Of a stretch of DNA of 33,724 nucleotides, positions 7,623 to 15,870 are shown piece by piece. The stretch is taken from the NCBI RefSeq assembly GCF_000297215.2, contig NZ_AMFF02000110.1, positions 30,247 to 63,970 of the forward strand, written 5' to 3'. The stretch comes from Piscirickettsia salmonis LF-89 = ATCC VR-1361 (lineage in GTDB: Bacteria > Pseudomonadota > Gammaproteobacteria > Piscirickettsiales > Piscirickettsiaceae). Position 1 is the first letter of the stretch; each line of letters opens with the position of its first letter. A model generated the notes under the pieces. That model was not told where the DNA came from. It made no database searches and was given only the letters and a program-made list of their open reading frames with translations. The position numbers were made by a program, and so were the translations under genes.

Positions 7623-8621
7623 ATGCATTTAAAGCTCCAAGAGGAAGTATCCCAACAAGACAAACAACACCTGATGACGCGCTTAGAACAAATGGGATTT
7701 TCTGTCGTCGAGCAAGGGCAAAACTTAATTGTTATTCATGGTGTCGATGACCAGGTTGATTATAAGCAGTTTGTTCGTTTGCCGGGTGTATTTGAGGTGA
7801 AGCAATTGACGGGTAAATACAAATTGGCCTGCCGGAGTTTTAAGCCGGAAGGCACACAAATTAAGGTGAAAGATGTCATCATTGGCGGTGATGAGTTAAC
7901 ACTGATTAGTGGCTCTTGCTCTGTGGAGTCACGTGAACAGATATTTGCAACCGCAGAAGCAATCAGTCAAAGTGGTGCGAAGATACTGCGTGGCGGTGCA
8001 TTTAAGCCGCGTACTTCTCCCTATGACTTTCAAGGTTTAGGTGAAGAAGGCTTGGTTTATTTGCGTGAAGCGGCAGATGCCTATGGCTTATTGGTTGTCA
8101 CTGAGGTGATGGATGTACAAGAGCTAGAATTAGTAGGTCGCTATACTGATATTTTGCAAATTGGTGCACGCAATATGCAAAACTTCAGTTTGTTAAAAGC
8201 CGTTGGTAAAACACGTCAGCCCGTGCTACTAAAGCGAGGGTTATCGGCAACCTATCATGAGTTTTTGCATGCGGCAGAATATATCATGAGTGGCGGTAAT
8301 TTTGAGGTGATTTTATGTGAGCGTGGCATTCGTAGTTTTGAGACTTATACGCGTAATACCTTGGATATTGCTGCGGTGCCGGTTTTAAAAGAGCTATCTC
8401 ATCTGCCGGTGATTATTGATCCAAGCCATGGTACCGGTAAGCGCTCGCTCGTTGCACCGATGGCAAAGGCGGCGGTCGCTGCGGGTGCGGATGGATTATT
8501 GATCGAATCTCATCCCTATCCTGATCAAGCACTGACAGACGCACAACAGACGATTAGTACGGCTGATTTTAATCAGTTAGCTCAAGAGTTACAATATTTG
8601 TATCATATAATCAAAGGTTAA
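7623..8621 (+). CDS. aroF: 3-deoxy-7-phosphoheptulonate (DAHP) synthase, type I-beta
   Basis: A 332-residue enzyme that condenses phosphoenolpyruvate and erythrose-4-phosphate, the entry step of the shikimate pathway. The catalytic barrel (about 90-325) has 'SGSCSVES', '[20 protein letters not shown]', '[20 protein letters not shown]', 'PVLLKRG', '[10 protein letters not shown]' and '[11 protein letters not shown]', matching the short I-beta class (Thermotoga and Bacillus type), not the E. coli AroFGH I-alpha class. The N-terminal 75 or so residues fit the ferredoxin-like regulatory domain that senses aromatic amino acids in the Thermotoga enzyme. It starts three bases after trpA with GAGGT upstream, so it is the last gene of the trp operon and would be co-repressed by TrpR. 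Confidence 0.92.
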   Translation: MHLKLQEEVSQQDKQHLMTRLEQMGFSVVEQGQNLIVIHGVDDQVDYKQFVRLPGVFEVKQLTGKYKLACRSFKPEGTQIKVKDVIIGGDELTLISGSCSVESREQIFATAEAISQSGAKILRGGAFKPRTSPYDFQGLGEEGLVYLREAADAYGLLVVTEVMDVQELELVGRYTDILQIGARNMQNFSLLKAVGKTRQPVLLKRGLSATYHEFLHAAEYIMSGGNFEVILCERGIRSFETYTRNTLDIAAVPVLKELSHLPVIIDPSHGTGKRSLVAPMAKAAVAAGADGLLIESHPYPDQALTDAQQTISTADFNQLAQELQYLYHIIKG

Positions 8622-8748
8622 TTTTTAGCCTATATAATGTGCTGAGTGACAGTCAATGCTTATGGTTTAGCTGAAGCACATTTATCTTTTTTATTTCCTA
8701 AAATTTGCTTTATTTCATTAATTCTTAATAAAGGTAGTATAAGAAAAA

Positions 8749-9864
8749 GTGAAAAAAATTGTTATTATTATTCCTGTGCATAATGAATGTTTATGTCTGA
8801 CAAGGACGGTAAGGCAATTGCAAAATGAGATAGTTAAAGTAACCTACTGGGATATACGAATTATTATTTTTGATAGTGCATCAACGGATGGAACAGATAA
8901 AATTTCACAAATCTTACAAAAAAAATATAATAATATCGATTTATTGACAGAGCTTAGCAAAACGGGCCTCGGCAGTGCTTATGTTCAGGCGATGCGCTAT
9001 GCACTTGATCATCTACAGGCTGAAATTGTGTTTGAGTATGATGCCGATGGCTCTCACCAGCCATGTTATCTGATTAAAATGCTTGAACTATTTGATCAGG
9101 GGGCTGATGTTGTGGTGGGTAGTCGTTATATCCAAGGCGGTTCAGTTGATTCAAGCTGGCCTTGGCAGCGGCGTTTAGTCTCAAAATTTGGCAATTTTAT
9201 TGCTGGTTTATTTTTAACCTTTCGCTATAAAGATTTGACGAGTGGTTTTCGTGGAACACGTGCTTTATATTTGAGGAGATTTTTAGCAAAGCGATTACTG
9301 TCAAAAGACTATGCATATAAGTTACAGTTATTTTGGCAGTTGCATAAAATGCGGGCAAAAATTATTGAATATCCGATTCATTTTATTGATCGAGCCAAGG
9401 GAGTGAGTAAATCACCGAAAGGAAATATTAAAGACTCTTTAAAAGTCGTTGCATTATTACGGTTGCTGGAGATAAAACGTTATATTAAAATGAGTGTAGC
9501 AGGTTGTGCGTCAATGATTCTGCAGATTACACTATATAATATATTGCATGGGTTTACTTCTTTTGATTTAGCGAGTTTAATTAGTATTGAATGTGCTATC
9601 GTAATGAATTTTATTTTAAATAATTTTATAGTTTTTAAAGATAAAAATTACAATAAAGAAAGGATTTTTTTTAAATTTATTAGATTTAATGTTTTTTCTT
9701 GTTTATCTGTGCTTATCCAAATGATAATGCTCCATTGGCTTCATAATATCAATGACTCATCGCTTATAGTAATGGATTTGTTTATTTTTATTAGTATTGT
9801 TTTAGGTTCAGTTATTAATTATTTTTTATTTTCAAGATTGATTTGGCGTGTGTCTACCAAGTAA
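8749..9864 (+). CDS. Family 2 glycosyltransferase fused to a GtrA-like membrane domain
   Basis: A 371-residue two-domain protein. Residues 1-240 are a GT-A fold family 2 transferase of the dolichyl-phosphate mannose synthase type: 'IIPVHNE' (7-13), a DXD metal site in 'EYDADGSHQP' (Asp98 and Asp100), 'VVVGSRYIQGG' and 'KDLTSGFRGTRA'. Residues 245-369 have four predicted membrane helices and the GtrA-like pattern ending 'NFILNNFIVFKD...NYFLFSRLIW'. Such proteins charge a polyprenyl phosphate with a sugar and present it across the inner membrane. The start is GTG, because the family motif begins directly after it. The gene is much more AT-rich than the trp genes. It is probably co-transcribed with the next gene. 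Sugar and acceptor are unknown. Confidence 0.85.
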   Translation: MKKIVIIIPVHNECLCLTRTVRQLQNEIVKVTYWDIRIIIFDSASTDGTDKISQILQKKYNNIDLLTELSKTGLGSAYVQAMRYALDHLQAEIVFEYDADGSHQPCYLIKMLELFDQGADVVVGSRYIQGGSVDSSWPWQRRLVSKFGNFIAGLFLTFRYKDLTSGFRGTRALYLRRFLAKRLLSKDYAYKLQLFWQLHKMRAKIIEYPIHFIDRAKGVSKSPKGNIKDSLKVVALLRLLEIKRYIKMSVAGCASMILQITLYNILHGFTSFDLASLISIECAIVMNFILNNFIVFKDKNYNKERIFFKFIRFNVFSCLSVLIQMIMLHWLHNINDSSLIVMDLFIFISIVLGSVINYFLFSRLIWRVSTK

Positions 9865-9881
9865 TAACGAGATAGTTAGAG

Positions 9882-11480
9882 ATGATGAAGTTGTTTTTTC
9901 AATCAAAATTATTGATTTTTTTATTATTGATTGTCTCCGTTTTAATGCAGTCTCATATTATCTTGAATGAGGATATGCTTTGGCTAGTTACAGCAACACA
10001 ACGGTTATTAGCAGGTGGTTCGTATGTTAATAATTTTTTTGAAACAAATCCACCATTAATTTTATATCTTTATACTCCCGCTGTATTGTTGGTCAAATAT
10101 ATTCATGTCACAATTGGTGTTGCCATTTATAGCTTAACATTTTTTATTGGGATAGTTTCTTTATTACTATCTTATTTGATCTTAGAGAAATTTATTAATG
10201 ATAAATTAACAGTTAATTTATTAATGATTTCTCTTTTAATTATTTATTTTATATTACCTATGTATAGCTTTGCTGAGCGTGAGCACTTAATGATTATGCT
10301 GGTAATGCCTTATATTTTATTATCTGCAGCACATGATCAGGTTTGTGTTAAAAAATTAGTCAGAGCTTTTATTGGTATCAGTGCTGCCCTAGGGTTTTGT
10401 ATTAAGCCCTACTTTGTTTTTACGCCTTTATTTATCGAGATTTTATTTTTAATTAAGTACAGAAATATAAAAATTTTGTTTCGCTATGAACTGGTTTTTT
10501 TAGTTGCAACTTCGATAATTTATGTGATAGCTGTTTACTTTATTACGCCGAGTTATCTTTCTGTTATTATCCCTTATGATATTAATTTTTATACTGGTTT
10601 TGAGTCTGTTTCAAAATTAAGTCTCTTTAGTAGTCCCTTTATTGCTGTATCCATTGTAATTTTTATTAATACAATTTTTACATGTTTCTTATTTAAAAAA
10701 TATAGTCATTTTATCTTGATTTTATTACTGTCTATTGCTGGATTATTTTTAGCTTATTTTATTCCAGGCCAACCTTGGTATTATCATTTGCTGCCCATGT
10801 ATTCAGTTGCTGTTTTTTCTGCAGTTTTATGTTTTTTGTTGTTAGCTAAAAATATGAATAATGTTTTTTCACTGAAAAAACATATGCTATTTTTATTTAA
10901 TTTTTTTGTGAGTGTATTTATTTTGTTTTTCTTGGTGTCTATCATTGGAGAAAATGTGCTGGCAGGATTAGAAGAAAGCCGTGCAATTACTTCCTCTGAT
11001 GGAGTAATGTTAAAATCAATAGAGCATAGTGATGCTGCTTATTATAATACATTGATAAAGTATGTAAAAAAAAATCAATCAATAAAATCAATTTATTTTT
11101 TTTCAAGCCACCTGGAAACATCGACTCTTTCATATTATTCAAATGTAAAAAATGCCTCACGGTTTCCCTCTTTTTGGATGTTGCCGAAAATGTTTGTGCT
11201 TAGAAAAAACCAGCAAAGATTAAGTGTGACTGATAATAAAAGGTTAAATAAGGCTATTACTTTTATTCAGCAGGCTGTGGTAGAGGATTTCAATCAGAAC
11301 AAACCAGATTTAGTTATTCTTAGGCAAGAAAACTCAATAGTTTTTCTAAGTTTTTTCTTGGAAAATAGCAGATTTAAAAAAATTTGGCATCATTATCACT
11401 ATGCGCAGAATATAGGTATATATAATCTATATCTGCGTGATCAAGATAAGCTTTACTCTAACAGGGCAAGTGATGTCTAA
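9882..11480 (+). CDS. Polytopic membrane protein, probable GT-C type glycosyltransferase
   Basis: A 532-residue protein with about ten or more predicted membrane helices in the first 350 residues and a soluble C-terminal part. The first periplasmic loop has the acidic pair Glu30-Asp31 ('LNEDMLWLVTATQRLLAGG') and then 'NNFFETNPPLI', which resembles the loop of PMT/ArnT-like GT-C enzymes that transfer sugars from polyprenyl-phosphate carriers. The immediate upstream GT2-GtrA gene (17-base gap) would make such a carrier, which supports the idea. The composition is very AT-rich (Ile, Phe, Leu and Asn), like its neighbour, suggesting joint acquisition. ATG codons at 9882 and 9885 are both possible starts. 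Target (LPS, glycan or protein) cannot be told. Confidence 0.65.
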   Translation: MMKLFFQSKLLIFLLLIVSVLMQSHIILNEDMLWLVTATQRLLAGGSYVNNFFETNPPLILYLYTPAVLLVKYIHVTIGVAIYSLTFFIGIVSLLLSYLILEKFINDKLTVNLLMISLLIIYFILPMYSFAEREHLMIMLVMPYILLSAAHDQVCVKKLVRAFIGISAALGFCIKPYFVFTPLFIEILFLIKYRNIKILFRYELVFLVATSIIYVIAVYFITPSYLSVIIPYDINFYTGFESVSKLSLFSSPFIAVSIVIFINTIFTCFLFKKYSHFILILLLSIAGLFLAYFIPGQPWYYHLLPMYSVAVFSAVLCFLLLAKNMNNVFSLKKHMLFLFNFFVSVFILFFLVSIIGENVLAGLEESRAITSSDGVMLKSIEHSDAAYYNTLIKYVKKNQSIKSIYFFSSHLETSTLSYYSNVKNASRFPSFWMLPKMFVLRKNQQRLSVTDNKRLNKAITFIQQAVVEDFNQNKPDLVILRQENSIVFLSFFLENSRFKKIWHHYHYAQNIGIYNLYLRDQDKLYSNRASDV

Positions 11481-11564
11481 TGATCGATATATTTAATAAG
11501 TTCTTAGCCTCTTTAGCCTTGATTATTATAATACTTTAAGTTTCTGATCATTTCGTGTCTGGTA

Positions 11565-13445
11565 CTAAATTAAATAAGTTGAGCTTTTAAAGTGATTAAC
11601 TAGTTCATTAAAATAGTCGCGTTTATCTGCGTTACTGAGTGCACTATTATTGATTCGCGTTGAATAAGCTTTAGTTAAATCTTCTGGATTAAATTGCACA
11701 TAACTTAATACATCGGCAATTGTATCACCTTTAACTGTCTCACAAATTTCTATGCTGCCATCGTTATTGACTTCGATGTGGACAGCATTGGTATCACCAA
11801 ATAAATTATGTAAATCACCCAAGGTTTCTTGATAGGCACCGACAAGAAAAATTGCAATGTTATAAGGTTTTTTTGGATGATCAATGGGTAAAGGCAAGCT
11901 AGACTCTAAACCAAAGCCATCGACATAGTGCTTAATGGTACCATCCGAGTCACAGGTAATATCTTGTAAGATACCACGGCGGCTGGGTTCTTCATTGAGT
12001 CTTGAGGTTGGCATAATCGGGAAAATTTGATCGATGGCCCAAATATCTGGCAGAGATTGAAAAATAGATAAATTGCAAAAAATCTTATCGGCGAGGCGTT
12101 CGTTTAAATCATCGAGTAATTCACGATGGCCGCGATGATTGGGATTTAAGCAGTTTTTAATTTGTAAACAAATTGCCGAATATAAATGCTCTGCTTGAGC
12201 GCGCTGCTGTAGATTTAATATACCATGATTAAACATCGATTGAGCTTCACTCAGTGCATGAGCTGCATCATGAAAACGTTCGATGGCATTGCGTGTGGTG
12301 ATATTACTCTGAGCGGTTGCGAGCTGGTGTAAGATTTCATGATCATGTTTGTTAAGTGCTGGGGCAGGTGTTATGCCGACTGGTTTTTCACAATCAATAA
12401 TATTTGTGATTAAAACAGCATGATGTGCAGTGAGGGCACGGCCGGATTCAGTGATTAAATTTGGTTCAGTGATCTTTGCCTGCTGGCAGTGTGTTTTAAA
12501 GGCGCTGACAATATTACTGGCATATTCATCTAAGCTGTAATTCATCGAGCAAAAGTTACGTGAGCCGGTGCCTTCGTAATCTATGCCTAAGCCGCCACCG
12601 AGATCAACATAGTCTAAAGGTGCATCAAGTTGCTTTAATTCGATATAAATACGCGTTAATTCATTGACACCGCGTTGAATATCACGAATATTAGCCAGTT
12701 GTGAGCCCAGGTGACAGTGTAATAAGCGTAGGCAATTGAGCTGTTTATGTTTTTTTAGAATATTAATCAGTTCGATGACTTGCCCAGCATAAAGGCCAAA
12801 CTTGGCTTTTTCACCGCCGGTGTTTTGCCATTTGCCTTTACCCAGTGAAGCTAAGCGAATGCGCACGCCAATATTGGGTGTGACATTGAGCTGTTTCGCT
12901 TCATCAAGAATAAGGTTAAGTTCAGAGAGTTTTTCGATGACAATAAAGGTATCATTACCGAGTTTTTGTGAGATAAGGGCCAGGCGTATATAGGCACGAT
13001 CTTTATAGCCATTACAGATAATAATTGAATGTTTATTGGCAAGAGCGATGATGGCCATCAGTTCAGGTTTACTACCGGCTTCAAGGCCAACGCTGGCCTT
13101 GTGTGCTGAGAGCAAAGACTCTACTACGGCGCGTTGTTGATTCACCTTAATTGGGTATACAGGTGTATAATGCCCTAGATAGCTGTAATGGTGAATCGCC
13201 TTAGTAAAGGCATTGGCAAGCAACTGGGCACGATGGCGGAGGATATTGGTAAAACGGATCAATAGTGGCAGTTCCTGGCCTTGTGCTGCAAGCTCGCTGA
13301 CTAGATCATCGAGACGAATTGACTTTTTATTGTGGCTGCCTTGTGGTTGGACTATCAGCTGACCTTGATCATCGATATTAAAGTAACCGTTTCCCCATTC
13401 AGAGATATTGTAGAGTTCTTTTGATTGCTGGATCGACCAAGTCAC
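11565..13445 (-). CDS. speA: Biosynthetic arginine decarboxylase (SpeA)
   Basis: A 626-residue fold-III PLP decarboxylase that makes agmatine from arginine, the first step of the agmatine route to putrescine. The PLP lysine is Lys100 in 'YPIKVNQQ'. 'GLEAGSKPELM' (120-130), 'HCHLGSQ' (243-249), 'DLGGGLGIDYEGTGS' (281-295) and 'ESGRALTAHHA' (333-343) follow, and the active-site Cys498 is in 'ILQDITCDSDG'. E. coli SpeA is 658 residues, so the length is normal. The start is GTG (the CAC at 13443-13445 read on the minus strand) with GGAG seven bases upstream. No speB or other polyamine gene is adjacent. It lies 119 bases downstream of the PII gene on the same strand. Confidence 0.95.
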   Translation of the reverse strand: MTWSIQQSKELYNISEWGNGYFNIDDQGQLIVQPQGSHNKKSIRLDDLVSELAAQGQELPLLIRFTNILRHRAQLLANAFTKAIHHYSYLGHYTPVYPIKVNQQRAVVESLLSAHKASVGLEAGSKPELMAIIALANKHSIIICNGYKDRAYIRLALISQKLGNDTFIVIEKLSELNLILDEAKQLNVTPNIGVRIRLASLGKGKWQNTGGEKAKFGLYAGQVIELINILKKHKQLNCLRLLHCHLGSQLANIRDIQRGVNELTRIYIELKQLDAPLDYVDLGGGLGIDYEGTGSRNFCSMNYSLDEYASNIVSAFKTHCQQAKITEPNLITESGRALTAHHAVLITNIIDCEKPVGITPAPALNKHDHEILHQLATAQSNITTRNAIERFHDAAHALSEAQSMFNHGILNLQQRAQAEHLYSAICLQIKNCLNPNHRGHRELLDDLNERLADKIFCNLSIFQSLPDIWAIDQIFPIMPTSRLNEEPSRRGILQDITCDSDGTIKHYVDGFGLESSLPLPIDHPKKPYNIAIFLVGAYQETLGDLHNLFGDTNAVHIEVNNDGSIEICETVKGDTIADVLSYVQFNPEDLTKAYSTRINNSALSNADKRDYFNELVNHFKSSTYLI

Positions 13446-13564
13446 AAGGGTTCTCCGTGATATTACTAAGCTTAAATATTTAAGTTAAGGTGAAATATAA
13501 AGTTAAATTTAAAACCATAATTATAATTATATTTGTAAAATATATTGCCGCAGTTGGTGATTAT

Positions 13565-13909
<345 letters not shown>

Positions 13910-14054
13910 TTACCCTCCCTTTTGGCAGCTAGTATCCTTTAAAGCACTGTGAAATACAATGCGTAAATACATTAAGACATTGGCATTTGTCTTTTGATGA
14001 TAGTTGATGTCAAATAAGGGAAGTATAAAGTGAATATTAGCGACAGGAGAAGCA

Positions 14055-14336
14055 ATGTTTGACCCTAAATTATTTGATGATATGGCAAAAAAAATCGCTG
14101 AGGCGATGCCGAGTGGTCTTAAAAGTGTGCAGGAAGACCTTGAACGGAACATGAAAACGGTATTGCAGTCCTCTTTTCAAAAAATGGATTTAGTGACACG
14201 GGAAGAATTTGATATTCAGTCTGCTGTTTTAGCTAAAACACGCTTAATGGTTGAAGCGTTGGAGCAGCGTGTGGATGAACTAGAAGCACAGCTACCAACA
14301 GATCAGCAGCAAAAAGAATTAAAAAATAGTGAATAA
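14055..14336 (+). CDS. ubiK: Ubiquinone biosynthesis accessory factor UbiK (YqiC/BMFP)
   Basis: A 93-residue membrane-fusogenic (BMFP/YqiC) protein. 'MFDPKLFDDMAKKIAEAMPSG' is the typical amphipathic N-terminus. 'VQSSFQKMDLVTREEFDIQ'-like sequence and the C-terminal heptad region 'LMVEALEQRVDELEAQL' (coiled coil and trimerisation) complete the family pattern. In E. coli and Salmonella UbiK works with UbiJ in aerobic ubiquinone synthesis. Its length matches the family. ACAGGAG lies before the ATG, and comM follows 27 bases later, an association seen in many gammaproteobacteria. Confidence 0.9.
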   Translation: MFDPKLFDDMAKKIAEAMPSGLKSVQEDLERNMKTVLQSSFQKMDLVTREEFDIQSAVLAKTRLMVEALEQRVDELEAQLPTDQQQKELKNSE

Positions 14337-14363
14337 TGTTTAAATAAAACAAGGCAGGGATGC

Positions 14364-15869
14364 ATGAAATTAGCAATTGTTTACTCGCGTGCCCAGGTTG
14401 CGGTGGCTGCGCCACAAGTGACTGTTGAGGTGCATATTTCTAATGGCTTACCAGGCTTTACCATCGTAGGATTGCCGGATGCGGCGGTAAAAGAAAGCCG
14501 TGAGCGCGTGCGCAGCGCGATTCAAAACTCCGGCTTTAATTTCCCACAACGGCGTATTACTGTGAACCTTGCGCCTGCAGACTTACCGAAAGATGGTGGG
14601 CGCTTTGATTTAGCGATTGCCATCGGCATTTTGGCATCGTCGGGCCAAATTGATGCCGATATTTTAAACGGCTATGAATTTATTGGTGAACTTGCCCTCT
14701 CTGGTGAAGTACGTTCTGTCACTGGGGCCTTAACGAGTGCTAAAGCGGTTAAAGAATGTCAGCGTAAATTAATCATCGCTGATGATAATGCCAATTTAGC
14801 GGCCTTAGTCGAGGGGTTATCTGTATATCGGGCGAATAATTTAGCCAGCATTAGTGCTTTTTTAAAAGGTGAAGGTGATTTAGAACAGGCACATTTTCAA
14901 GTCGATACCGGGCAAACGCACTATTTAGATATGGCGGATGTCAAAGGCCAGGCGCATGCTAAGCGCGCTTTAGAAATTGCCGCCGCAGGTCGTCATCATT
15001 TACTTTTTGTCGGCCCTCCGGGAACAGGCAAAACCATGCTTGCCTCACGGTTACCTGGCGTTTTGCCAGCCTTATCCAATCAAGAAGCACTAGAATCAGC
15101 AGCAGTGCATAGCTTAACGAGTGCTGAAGTTGATTTATCATGTTGGTTTATCCCTAAATTTGCCAGCCCTCATCATACCGCATCGAGTATTGCCATGGTT
15201 GGGGGTGGCTCAGTGCCGAAACCGGGTGAAATTTCTCGGGCCCATCATGGGGTATTATTTTTAGATGAGTTGCCTGAATTTGATCGCAAAGTCTTAGAAG
15301 TATTACGAGAGCCATTAGAATCGGGGCAGGTTGATATTATTCGCGCAAGTCACCGGGCCTCTTTTCCGGCTTCGTTTCAGCTTATTGCAGCAATGAACCC
15401 GTGTCCCTGTGGCCATTTAGGTTCACAAGAGCAACGTTGTCGTTGCAGTCAGTTACAGATCAAGCGCTATTTAAATAAGCTCTCTGGACCGTTACTTGAG
15501 CGTATTGACCTGCAAATTGAAGTACCACGGTTATTGCAACATGAACTAAGCAGTACACAAGTGGCCGAGAGCAGTGTGGTGATACGGCAGCGGGTCGAGG
15601 TTGCACGTCAATTACAATTAAAACGTCAGCAGTGCCCGAATGCTGGATTAATGCCTAGGCAAATTGAAGTGTTTTGTTCTCTGGGTCAACAAGAATCGAA
15701 CTTGCTGACACGGGCAATAGAAAAGTTTGGCTTATCTGCACGGGTGTATTATCGCTTGTTAAAGGTTGCACGGACCATTGCTGACCTTGAGCAAAGTACA
15801 GACATTAAACTGCAGCATGTGCAAGAAAGCTTGGCCTATCGCAGCTTGGATCGACGTCAGAGTGAGTGA
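14364..15869 (+). CDS. comM: YifB/ComM-family Mg-chelatase-like AAA+ ATPase
   Basis: A 501-residue protein with an N-terminal ChlI/Lon-like domain (residues 1-180; 'GLPGFTIVGLPDAAVKESRE'), a central AAA+ module with Walker A GPPGTGKT at 217-224 and Walker B 'GVLFLDELPEF' (Asp301, Glu302), a four-cysteine cluster (Cys347, 349, 359, 361) and a C-terminal Mg-chelatase C domain. ComM is a hexameric helicase that promotes branch migration during natural transformation in Haemophilus and Vibrio; it is widely conserved, including in species without known competence. Full length. Its stop lies only one base from the stop of the convergent efflux permease gene. Confidence 0.93.
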   Translation: MKLAIVYSRAQVAVAAPQVTVEVHISNGLPGFTIVGLPDAAVKESRERVRSAIQNSGFNFPQRRITVNLAPADLPKDGGRFDLAIAIGILASSGQIDADILNGYEFIGELALSGEVRSVTGALTSAKAVKECQRKLIIADDNANLAALVEGLSVYRANNLASISAFLKGEGDLEQAHFQVDTGQTHYLDMADVKGQAHAKRALEIAAAGRHHLLFVGPPGTGKTMLASRLPGVLPALSNQEALESAAVHSLTSAEVDLSCWFIPKFASPHHTASSIAMVGGGSVPKPGEISRAHHGVLFLDELPEFDRKVLEVLREPLESGQVDIIRASHRASFPASFQLIAAMNPCPCGHLGSQEQRCRCSQLQIKRYLNKLSGPLLERIDLQIEVPRLLQHELSSTQVAESSVVIRQRVEVARQLQLKRQQCPNAGLMPRQIEVFCSLGQQESNLLTRAIEKFGLSARVYYRLLKVARTIADLEQSTDIKLQHVQESLAYRSLDRRQSE

Positions 15870-15870
15870 T

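Noticed and set aside
8637-8700. Possible terminator after the DAHP synthase gene (ATGTGCT...AGCACAT then T-rich)
   Set aside because: The 7-bp arms are 31 bases apart and the loop has no strong internal structure; too weak to call as a terminator.
13471-13484. Palindrome CTTAAATATTTAAG upstream of speA as an ArgR box
   Set aside because: The half-sites do not fit the ArgR consensus spacing, and short palindromes are expected in such AT-rich DNA.
13910-14152. 80-residue minus-strand ORF over the ubiK 5' end
   Set aside because: It is antisense to the well-supported ubiK gene and lies directly upstream of the PII gene, where its ribosome site should be; no family resemblance.
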